Shown: positions 1-5,362 of the stretch, one piece after another
Layout of the letters: each line of letters begins with the position of its first letter
Numbering within the stretch: position 1 is the stretch's first letter
Assembly: GCA_051155755.1 (NCBI GenBank)
Contig: DAXETY010000121.1
Coordinates: 1 to 6,997, forward strand
Reading direction: 5' to 3'
DNA: 6,997 nucleotides
Source: DAXETY01 sp051155755
GTDB lineage: Bacteria > Desulfobacterota > Desulfobacteria > Desulfobacterales > SG8-13
Notes under the pieces: generated by a model
Databases searched by the model: none
What the model saw: the letters and a program-made list of their open reading frames with translations, nothing else
Told to the model about the DNA's origin: nothing
Program-made: the position numbers and the translations under genes

Positions 1-59
1 GGGCCGTGGAGGTTTGCCCGCATGGCCTGTCTGAATCTTTATTCCGTGGTTGGTCAGGA
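1..59 (-). other. Region downstream of lipA, no supported gene
   Basis: After the lipA stop there is no hairpin with T-tract, so transcription may continue. An ATG at 23-21 on the minus strand opens a frame to the left edge, but only seven full codons are visible and there is no clear ribosome site, so I do not call a gene. If the operon continues, a gene for the missing L-protein would be one plausible occupant; this is a guess. Confidence 0.3.
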
Positions 60-932
60 TCAAAGTTTCGTCGCCTCAAACAGCTCCCTTGCATGGTAGG
101 AGCTGCGCACGAAAGGTCCGCTGGCCACTTCGGAAAATCCCATTTTCTCTGCCATGGTTTTCCAGTGGTCGAACTCCACGGGCGGCACGAAGCGCGCCAC
201 GGGCAGATGCTTTTGGGACGGCTGCAGGTACTGTCCCAGCGTCAGCATGCGGCAGTCGACTGCGCGCAGATCGCCCAGGGTTTGCTGAATCTCGGCGTCT
301 TTCTCCCCCAGACCCAGCATGAGGCCCGACTTGGTGGGCAGGTCGGGGTCGTGTCGCCGGGCATTGCCCAGCAGCTGCAGCGAGCGATGATAATCCGCGC
401 CGGGCCGTACCGTATCGTAAAGGCGCGGGACGGTTTCCAGGTTGTGGTTGAGCACGTCGGGTTGGGCTGTCAGTACCGTTTCCAGGGCTTCGGAACTGCC
501 CTGAAAATCCGGTATCAGCACTTCGACCATGGCATTCGGCACCCGGCGCCGGATTTCTTGAATCGTGCGGGCGAAGTGACCGGCGCCGCCGTCCGGCAGA
601 TCGTCCCGGGTCACCGAGGTGATCACCACGTATCCCAGCTGCATGCGGTCCACGGTTTCGGCCACCCGGCGTGGTTCTTCCGGATCGGGCGGACCGGAAG
701 GCTGGTGGGCCACGGCGCAAAAACGGCAGTTGCGCGTGCAGCGGTCGCCCAGGATCAGGAATGTGGCCGTCCGGCTCGAAAAGCACTCCCAGATATTGGG
801 ACACTGGGCTTCCTGGCAGACGGTGTGGAGATGGCTTTTTCGCACCAGACTGCGGATGCGTTCATATTCGGGACCGCTGGGCAGGCGTTTGCGCAGCCAG
901 TCGGGTTTTTTTTGCCGTTTGGATGGATTCAT
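60..932 (-). CDS. lipA: Lipoyl synthase (radical SAM)
   Basis: LipA inserts two sulfur atoms into the octanoyl chain placed by LipB, completing the lipoyl group. The 290 residues are within the family range of about 280-320. Both iron-sulfur sites are complete: the auxiliary cluster cysteines Cys39, Cys44 and Cys50 (CX4CX5C in CQEAQCPNIWEC), and the radical SAM triad Cys65, Cys69 and Cys72 (CTRNCRFC). The C-terminal RSSY motif (276-279) supplies the serine ligand of the auxiliary cluster. TSVTRDDLPDGGAGHFA (105-121), NHNLETV (162-168) and KSGLMLGLGE (201-210) are further family signatures. The ATG lies 15 bases from the repeat element; GAGG about 13 bases upstream is too far to be an ideal ribosome site. 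No other gene start fits better. Confidence 0.97.
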   Translation of the reverse strand: MNPSKRQKKPDWLRKRLPSGPEYERIRSLVRKSHLHTVCQEAQCPNIWECFSSRTATFLILGDRCTRNCRFCAVAHQPSGPPDPEEPRRVAETVDRMQLGYVVITSVTRDDLPDGGAGHFARTIQEIRRRVPNAMVEVLIPDFQGSSEALETVLTAQPDVLNHNLETVPRLYDTVRPGADYHRSLQLLGNARRHDPDLPTKSGLMLGLGEKDAEIQQTLGDLRAVDCRMLTLGQYLQPSQKHLPVARFVPPVEFDHWKTMAEKMGFSEVASGPFVRSSYHARELFEATKL

Positions 933-947
933 GATCTTTTTTTATCC

Positions 948-968
948 TCACCGCGAGGCGCGGAGAAA
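948..968. repeat. Left terminal inverted repeat of the element
   Basis: Reads TCACCGC, then GAGGCGCGGAGAAA. It is the shorter partner of the 1134-1164 repeat in inverted orientation. It ends 15 bases upstream of the lipA start, and its minus-strand GGTGAGG is the only Shine-Dalgarno-like purine run near lipA. Confidence 0.6.
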
Positions 969-983
969 GCAGAGAGATTGACT

Positions 984-1018
984 TTTCGGTTTGCCGTTGA
1001 GAGGACGGCAAACCGAAA
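984..1018. repeat. Hairpin 1: perfect 14-bp inverted repeat, loop TGAGAGG
   Basis: TTTCGGTTTGCCGT (984-997) and ACGGCAAACCGAAA (1005-1018) are exact reverse complements around a 7-base loop, TGAGAGG on the plus strand. The stem sequence is unrelated to that of hairpin 2, but stem length and loop length are equal and the loop is its exact reverse complement. On the minus strand it is followed by AGTCAA, not by a T-tract. Confidence 0.9.
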
Positions 1019-1092
1019 GGCCAGTCCGCTTCAAAGCGCGAAAGAAACTTTTGGGCGAGACTTGCCAGATTGCACGATCATGCCGGAGTAAT

Positions 1093-1127
1093 TTTTCACT
1101 TTCTGCCCTCTCAGCAGAAAGTGAAAA
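1093..1127. repeat. Hairpin 2: perfect 14-bp inverted repeat, loop CCTCTCA
   Basis: TTTTCACTTTCTGC (1093-1106) and GCAGAAAGTGAAAA (1114-1127) are exact reverse complements around a 7-base loop, CCTCTCA on the plus strand. No T-tract follows on the minus strand, so it is not a typical terminator of lipB. Confidence 0.9.
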
Positions 1128-1133
1128 GTAAAT

Positions 1134-1164
1134 TTTCTCCGCGTCCTCTGCGTCTCTGCGGTGA
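1134..1164. repeat. Right terminal inverted repeat of the element
   Basis: Read on the minus strand it begins TCACCGCAGAGACGCAGAGG and ends GACGCGGAGAAA. Its outer seven bases and inner fifteen bases match the left end (948-968) closely; the left copy lacks about ten bases in the middle. It ends 21 bases before the lipB stop codon. Confidence 0.6.
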
Positions 1165-1185
1165 AAGGACCTTTTAATTTAAGGG

Positions 1186-1905
1186 TTAAGCGGCCGCCAG
1201 CGATTCGATCTCTGCCGGCGGCACGTTTGTCAGCCTCACATCCAGTGCCCGGGCGAAGTGTTCTTTGAACGCGGCCATGGCCTCGGACAACGACACCGGT
1301 CGGCCGGCCTCCCGCTGCAGGGAAGTGACCCCGACATTTTGCAGTCCGCAGGGATTGATCCAGCTGAACGGTGTCAGATCGGTTTCCACGTTGAAGGCCA
1401 GCCCGTGGTAGGTGACACCCCGGCGGATGGCCAGGCCGATGCTACCCATTTTATTGGCTCCGACCCAGACACCGCGATTGAGCGGATTGCGACGGGCGCA
1501 CACGTTCCAGGCTCCGGCCGTGCGCAGCATGGCCTCTTCAAGCCGGAAAACGAAATCGGTCACCCCCATGCGGGCGGCCTGCAGGTCGAAGATGGTGTAG
1601 GCCACCAGCTGACCCGGACCGTGAAACGTGATGTTGCCCCCGCGTTCCACCGGTATGACTTCGACCCCGTTGCGCTGCAGGTACGCATCGGAGACCAGCA
1701 GGTTTTCCCGACCGCCGCGGCGACCGAGGGTGAACACCGGCGGGTGGTCCAGCAGCAGCACCAGATCCGATGGGATGCGGCCCGACCGCCGGGCCGCCAA
1801 CAGGCCGTGCTGCAGCGCCAGCGCCTCTCGATACGGCACCCGCCCGGCCTCCACGCAAAGCCAGGTATTGCGATCCGCCAACGGAGACTGTTCGGTTTTG
1901 GCCAT
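1186..1905 (-). CDS. lipB: Lipoyl(octanoyl) transferase
   Basis: LipB moves octanoate from acyl carrier protein to the target lysine of lipoyl-domain proteins, here presumably Lys69 of GcvH. The 239 residues are slightly longer than the typical 210-230. Key motifs are present: VERGGNITFHGPGQLVAY (86-103), the catalytic lysine Lys152 in GANKMGSIG (149-157), the catalytic cysteine Cys186 in NPCGLQNVGVTS (184-195), and HGLAFNV (167-173). The ATG is the first possible start, as an in-frame stop lies only four codons upstream. There is no clear Shine-Dalgarno sequence before it, unlike gcvT, gcvH and gcvPB. Placement after the gcv genes links cofactor supply to the lipoyl protein it serves. Confidence 0.96.
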   Translation of the reverse strand: MAKTEQSPLADRNTWLCVEAGRVPYREALALQHGLLAARRSGRIPSDLVLLLDHPPVFTLGRRGGRENLLVSDAYLQRNGVEVIPVERGGNITFHGPGQLVAYTIFDLQAARMGVTDFVFRLEEAMLRTAGAWNVCARRNPLNRGVWVGANKMGSIGLAIRRGVTYHGLAFNVETDLTPFSWINPCGLQNVGVTSLQREAGRPVSLSEAMAAFKEHFARALDVRLTNVPPAEIESLAAA

Positions 1906-1958
1906 ATGGTTGAAACTTTAAAAACGCTTCATTTGACCCGCAAATTGGTCACAAGGTC

Positions 1959-1994
1959 CAAAATGTTCCAGCTTCGCTCGCAAAACCCATTTTG
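1959..1994 (-). other. Potential long hairpin in the lipB leader
   Basis: On the minus strand CAAAATG (1994-1988) and CATTTTG (1965-1959) form a perfect 7-base outer stem. Inside, TTTTGC can pair with GCTGGAA with two G-U pairs and one bulged T, closing a 7-base loop (GAGCGAA). The structure lies 53 bases upstream of the lipB ATG. It is seen by eye only; no energy was computed. It may be a leader structure, a repeat remnant or chance. Confidence 0.4.
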
Positions 1995-2052
1995 CCGAGG
2001 TCCATTTGTTTGCACATTACCAAAATTAAAGTAGAACACAATTCGGAGCCGG

Positions 2053-2080
2053 CAACGGACCACTGACAACGGACTGCGGA
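2053..2080. repeat. Two-copy degenerate 14-base tandem repeat
   Basis: CAACGGACCACTGA (2053-2066) is followed directly by CAACGGACTGCGGA (2067-2080). The copies agree at 11 of 14 positions, including a perfect octamer CAACGGAC. The neighbouring bases continue a loose ACTGAC/CGGAC theme. Function unknown. Confidence 0.6.
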
Positions 2081-2131
2081 CGATTGCTTGAGACGAATCG
2101 TGTGCAAACCAGACACGAAATTTGTTTTTCG

Positions 2132-2151
2132 ATTCGCAGTGCCTGACGAAT
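2132..2151 (-). other. Small hairpin immediately after the gcvPB stop
   Basis: On the minus strand ATTCG pairs with CGAAT, and CAG pairs with CTG inside it across one bulged T, with a three-base loop (GCA). It starts two bases after the gcvPB stop codon. The following bases are A-rich rather than T-rich, so this is not a standard terminator. It could be a weak 3' stabilising stem or chance. Confidence 0.3.
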
Positions 2152-2153
2152 GA

Positions 2154-3611
2154 TCAATTGGCCAGACATGGCTTCCTGGCCGCCTGCACCTCGTCCAACC
2201 GGCGCACCTTGGTGTTGTGCGGCGCTTCTTTCAGCAGTTCCGGCCGCGATTCGGCTTCGGCGGCGATCTGTTTCATCGTTTCGATGAACTGGTCCAAATC
2301 TTCTTTCGACTCGGTTTCGGTCGGTTCGATCATAATGGAACCGTGCACCACCAGCGGAAAATAAACCGTGGGCGGATGAAATCCGTAATCGATCAGTCGC
2401 TTGGCCAGGTCCAGCGTTGCGACTTTATATGGCGCCAGGTGTTTGTCACTGAATACGCACTCGTGCATGCACGGTTTGTCGTAGGGCAGGTGATAGACGG
2501 ATTTCAAACGCTCCTTGATATAGTTGGCGTTCAGAACGGCCAGCTGACTGGCGCGTTTGAGTCCGTCGGGGCCCATGCTCCGGATGTAACTGTAGGCCCG
2601 CAACATGATGCCGAAATGACCGTGGAACGTGTCGACCTTGCCGATGGAATTTGGAAAATCCTCCGAAAGCCGATAGGCCCCGTTTTCTTTCATCACCCGC
2701 GGCACCGGCAGAAACGGTTCCAGTTTTTGGTTGACGCATACCGGCCCGGAACCCGGACCGCCGCCGCCGTGAGGCGTGGAAAAGGTTTTGTGCAGATTGA
2801 GGTGCAGCACGTCGATGCCGATCGACTTCATGTCGATGATGCCCATCACGGCGTTCATATTGGCGCCGTCGCAGTAGACCAGTCCGCCTTTTTCATGAAC
2901 GATATCGGTGATTTCGCGAATGTGAGTCTCGAACAGCCCCAGGGTGTTGGGGTTGGTCACCATGATGCCGGCGGTTTCCTCGTCCATGACTTCGGCGACG
3001 TCTTCAGGCTCCAGTACCCCCTTGTCTCCGGATTTGACCGGCACGGAGCGGTAACCGCAAAGCGTGGCGCTGGCCGGATTGGTGCCGTGGGCGGTGTCCG
3101 GTACGATGATTTTCGATTTTTGACTGCCCTGATTGTGATGATATGCATAAATCAGGAGCATGCCGGTCATCTCTCCGTGGGCGCCGGCGGCCGGCTGCAG
3201 GGAGACGGCATCCATGCCGGTGACCTCGGCCAGGTAGTTTTGCAGGTGAAACATCAGTTCCAGGGCCCCCTGGGACAGATCGTCCGGCAGGAGGGGATGG
3301 GCCCCGGCAAATCCGGGCAGACGGGCCTGCCGTTCGTTGGTTTTGGGGTTGTACTTCATGGTGCAGGAACCCAACGGGTACATGCCGGTGTCGACTCCGA
3401 AGTTCCAGGTGGACAGCCGGGTGTAGTGACGCACCAGTTCCACTTCACTCAGGTCGGGAAAATCCGGACCGTCTCCGGTGAGCTCCGGATCCAGCGTACG
3501 GTTCTCCACGTCACTTCGAGGGATGGAAAATCCCCGGCGGCCGCGACGGCCGCGTTCCCAGAGCAACGGCTCCTGCAATATCAAACCGGTGGTTCCCGGA
3601 GCTTGTTTCAT
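2154..3611 (-). CDS. gcvPB: Glycine dehydrogenase (decarboxylating) subunit 2, P-protein beta
   Basis: This is the PLP-binding half of the two-subunit P-protein. The 485 residues agree with the family's usual length of about 480-490. The PLP lysine is Lys275 in NLHKTFSTPHGGGGPGSGP (272-290), and Asp248 in YCDGANMNA (246-254) is the expected partner of the pyridine nitrogen. Other signatures are STWNFGVDTGMYPLGSCTMKYNP (67-89, described by its ends), LQPAAGAHGE (138-147), PDTAHGTNPASA (171-182) and VTNPNTLGLFE (218-228). The start is fixed by a strong ribosome site and by the 4-base overlap with gcvPA. After its stop the tight operon spacing ends: lipB begins 248 bases further on. I see no loss of catalytic residues. 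Confidence 0.97.
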   Translation of the reverse strand: MKQAPGTTGLILQEPLLWERGRRGRRGFSIPRSDVENRTLDPELTGDGPDFPDLSEVELVRHYTRLSTWNFGVDTGMYPLGSCTMKYNPKTNERQARLPGFAGAHPLLPDDLSQGALELMFHLQNYLAEVTGMDAVSLQPAAGAHGEMTGMLLIYAYHHNQGSQKSKIIVPDTAHGTNPASATLCGYRSVPVKSGDKGVLEPEDVAEVMDEETAGIMVTNPNTLGLFETHIREITDIVHEKGGLVYCDGANMNAVMGIIDMKSIGIDVLHLNLHKTFSTPHGGGGPGSGPVCVNQKLEPFLPVPRVMKENGAYRLSEDFPNSIGKVDTFHGHFGIMLRAYSYIRSMGPDGLKRASQLAVLNANYIKERLKSVYHLPYDKPCMHECVFSDKHLAPYKVATLDLAKRLIDYGFHPPTVYFPLVVHGSIMIEPTETESKEDLDQFIETMKQIAAEAESRPELLKEAPHNTKVRRLDEVQAARKPCLAN

Positions 3612-4939
3612 GAGGCTACCTCCTTGATCAATGCATCCAGATCCTGCCGGGAAAACGTTTCAGTCACGCACAGCAGGGTGGCGTTCTTCAGTTCGGGATA
3701 ATAAGGCTCGAGGGGCAGGCCGGCGACCATTTTTTTCTGCAGCAGGCGCCGGTAGGTTTCCTGAAAATCTCCGGGCAGCACGGCCACGAATTCATTGAAG
3801 GTCGGTGTCGGAAACGCAATGGAAATTCCGGCTTCGGCCAGCCCTTCCTTGAGATACTCGGCCTTGTCGTAATTGAGCTGGGCGAGTTCCCGGAATCCGG
3901 TGCCCCCCAGCGAGGCCATGTAAACCGCGGCGCTCAGTGCGCACAGGCTGTTGTTGGTGCAGATGTTGGAGGTGGCTTTCTCGCGCCGGATGTGCTGTTC
4001 GCGGGTGGCCAGGGTCAGCACGAAACCCTCGCGGCCTTCGATGTCCTTGGTGCGGCCCACCAGCCGTCCCGGCAGACTGCGCACGAATTTCATGCGGCTG
4101 CCGAGCATGCCCAGTCCCGGTCCGCCGAAGGAACGGGGCAGCCCCAGGCTCTGTCCTTCGCCGCACACAATGTCGGCATCCTGGCTGCCCGGATTTTTCA
4201 GCAGACCATAGGCCAGCGGTTCGGTAAAGGAAGCCACCAGCAAGGCCCCGGTGTCATGAACGGCGTCTGCGGCCGATTGCAGGTTTTCGATGCAGCCGAA
4301 AAAATTGGGCGACTGCACCGCCACGCCGGCCAGTTCCGAGAAGTCCTTCAGGGCGGCAAGATCGGTGCGGCCGTCGGCCCCGTAGGGCAATTCCGCGACT
4401 TCGTAGCCGGTCGGTTTGAAATAGGTTTCGATGACCCGGCGATGGTTCGGGTGCACGGCGCGGGATACGGCCACCTTTTTGCGGCCGGTCACGCGCACCG
4501 ACATGAGCAGGGATTCGGCCAGGGCCGTGGACCCATCGTAATGGGAGGCCGTGGCGACTTCGGTGCCCATCAGACGGCTGGCCAGGGTCTGATACTCGTA
4601 GATGGCCTGCAGGGTGCCCTGGCTGATTTCGGGCTGATACGGCGTGTAGGAAGTGACGAATTCACTGCGGGACAGCAGGTAACCCACGGCCGCCGGAACA
4701 TAATGTTCGTAGCTGCCGGCGCCCATGTATACCCTGTATTCCGGCGTGGTTGCCATCCGGGCGGCAAGACCGTCCATGTGTTCGTCGAGCTCCCATTCGG
4801 TCATTGCCTCCGGCAGATCCATGCGGGTGCGGCAACAGCAGTCTTTCGGAATGGTCGCAAAGAGCTCTTCCAACTCGCCGACCCCGACGACCTCGAGCAT
4901 GGATTGAATGTCTTCTGGGGTGTGGGGCAGGTAGCGCAT
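3608..4939 (-). CDS. gcvPA: Glycine dehydrogenase (decarboxylating) subunit 1, P-protein alpha
   Basis: This is the N-terminal half of the split P-protein; with GcvPB it forms the PLP enzyme that decarboxylates glycine and loads the aminomethyl group on GcvH. The 443 residues match the family's usual length of about 440-450. Visible signatures are MRYLPHTPEDIQSML at the N-terminus, SYEHYVPAAV (76-85), SYTPYQPEISQGTLQAIYEYQT (97-118, described here by its ends), ASHYDGSTALAE (131-142), LPRSFGGPGLG (267-277) and TSNICTNNSLCAL (323-335). The alpha subunit lacks the PLP lysine, as expected. A minus-strand GAAAGGA at 4955-4949, inside the gcvH end, is nine bases before the ATG. The stop overlaps the gcvPB start as ATGA. 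A run of three cysteines (34-36) is unusual. Confidence 0.96.
   Translation of the reverse strand: MRYLPHTPEDIQSMLEVVGVGELEELFATIPKDCCCRTRMDLPEAMTEWELDEHMDGLAARMATTPEYRVYMGAGSYEHYVPAAVGYLLSRSEFVTSYTPYQPEISQGTLQAIYEYQTLASRLMGTEVATASHYDGSTALAESLLMSVRVTGRKKVAVSRAVHPNHRRVIETYFKPTGYEVAELPYGADGRTDLAALKDFSELAGVAVQSPNFFGCIENLQSAADAVHDTGALLVASFTEPLAYGLLKNPGSQDADIVCGEGQSLGLPRSFGGPGLGMLGSRMKFVRSLPGRLVGRTKDIEGREGFVLTLATREQHIRREKATSNICTNNSLCALSAAVYMASLGGTGFRELAQLNYDKAEYLKEGLAEAGISIAFPTPTFNEFVAVLPGDFQETYRRLLQKKMVAGLPLEPYYPELKNATLLCVTETFSRQDLDALIKEVAS
3618..3625 (-). promoter_or_regulatory. Ribosome binding site of gcvPB, inside the end of gcvPA
   Basis: The minus strand reads AAGGAGGT six bases before the gcvPB ATG. 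It lies within the last codons of gcvPA. Together with the ATGA overlap this points to translational coupling, which would keep the two P-protein subunits at equal levels. Confidence 0.8.
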
Positions 4940-4942
4940 AAT

Positions 4943-5344
4943 TTACAATCCTTTCAGCATCTGCAGATACGCGTTTTTGTCCATCAGCTGATCGAGTTCG
5001 GACGCATTGTCGACTTTGACCTCGATCATCCATCCGTCTCCGTAAGGTTGGCTGTTGACCAGTTCCGGTTCGTCTTCCAGCTTGTTGTTGATGGCGCTGA
5101 TTTCGCCGCCGATCGGCATGAACAGTTCGGAGACCGCCTTTACCGATTCCACGCTGCCGAAGGCGTCGCCCTTGGAAAATTTGTCACCCGCCTGGGGCAG
5201 CTCCACGAACACCACGTCGCCGAGTTGATCCTGGGCATAATCGCTGATGCCCACGCGAACCTTGTCTCCATCCTGCCGGGCCCATTCGTGATCTTCGGCA
5301 TAGCGGACGTCTTCCGGCAGATTGAGTTCACTGATTTCCTTCAT
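4943..5344 (-). CDS. gcvH: Glycine cleavage system H-protein (lipoyl carrier)
   Basis: GcvH is the small shuttle of the GCS: its lipoyl arm accepts the aminomethyl group from the P-protein, presents it to GcvT, and is reoxidised by the L-protein. The 133 residues are close to the usual length of about 125-130. Near the N-terminus is YAEDHEWAR (15-23), the classic H-protein opening. The lipoylation motif GSVESVKAVSEL places the modified lysine at Lys69, and ELVNSQPYGDGWMIEVK (94-110) is the conserved C-terminal segment. This protein is the likely substrate of LipB and LipA encoded further down the same strand. It lies 18 bases after gcvT and stops three bases before the gcvPA start, so its translation is probably coupled to gcvPA. 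Confidence 0.97.
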   Translation of the reverse strand: MKEISELNLPEDVRYAEDHEWARQDGDKVRVGISDYAQDQLGDVVFVELPQAGDKFSKGDAFGSVESVKAVSELFMPIGGEISAINNKLEDEPELVNSQPYGDGWMIEVKVDNASELDQLMDKNAYLQMLKGL

Positions 5345-5350
5345 GGATAT

Positions 5351-5357
5351 CCTCCTT
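5351..5357 (-). promoter_or_regulatory. Ribosome binding site of gcvH
   Basis: The minus strand reads AAGGAGG six bases before the gcvH ATG, inside the 18-base gap after the gcvT stop. Spacing and sequence are near ideal, fitting high expression of the carrier protein. Confidence 0.8.
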
Positions 5358-5362
5358 ATGGG

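Larger units (their letters stand above)
948..1164. mobile_element. MITE-like or repeat-derived element with terminal inverted repeats and two internal hairpins
   Basis: The element fills most of the 253-base lipB-lipA gap. Its ends are imperfect inverted repeats: TCACCGC...GCGGAGAAA at 948-968, and the reverse complement of the same ends at 1134-1164, where about ten extra bases of a CAGAGACG/CAGAGGACG type lie between. Inside are two perfect 14-bp hairpins whose loops are complementary. It codes for no recognisable protein and I see no target-site duplication. The end sequence resembles a CACCGCAGAGACGCAGAG-type intergenic repeat that I recall as common in various bacteria, but I could not search for copies. 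Without it lipB and lipA would be about 36 bases apart, which suggests a later insertion. It could instead be a structured RNA or processing site. Confidence 0.55.
1906..2153 (-). other. gcvPB-lipB intergenic region (248 bases)
   Basis: This gap has no convincing gene and is visibly richer in A+T than its surroundings. It contains a short hairpin right after the gcvPB stop, a two-copy 14-base degenerate repeat, and a longer potential hairpin in front of lipB. No U-tract follows any hairpin on the minus strand, so a clear intrinsic terminator is absent. I also found no promoter with good -35 and -10 boxes. The length would allow an independent promoter or leader for lipB, but none is proven. 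Confidence 0.6.

Noticed and set aside
1..23. Start of a further gene (possibly lpdA) downstream of lipA
   Set aside because: Only seven full codons are visible, with no clear ribosome site and no recognisable motif.
6..1091. Long plus-strand open frame of 361 codons opposite lipA
   Set aside because: It lies antisense to a clear lipA and runs through the hairpin element. The protein has no recognisable motif; such frames are expected opposite G+C-rich genes.
933..1185. The two strong hairpins as intrinsic terminators after lipB
   Set aside because: On the minus strand neither stem is followed by a T-tract (AAATTA and AGTCAA follow). The matched loops also point to another role, although attenuation cannot be excluded.
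1995..2090. A sigma-70-type promoter for lipB (for example TTGCCG - 16 bases - TACTTT on the minus strand)
   Set aside because: The best box pairs match the consensus at only four and three of six positions, which is common by chance.
1906..2153. Glycine riboswitch in the gcvPB-lipB gap
   Set aside because: No glycine-aptamer-like conserved core was seen, and the position is after, not before, the GCS genes.
3533..3556. G+C-rich palindromic repeat near the gcvPB start
   Set aside because: It encodes the Gly-Arg-Arg-Gly-Arg-Arg-Gly stretch in the N-terminus of GcvPB and is explained by coding sequence.
2217..3701. Plus-strand open frame of 494 codons opposite gcvPB
   Set aside because: It is the mirror of gcvPB, whose catalytic motifs are unmistakable. 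No ribosome site and a low-complexity, His/Gly/Phe-rich translation indicate a shadow frame.
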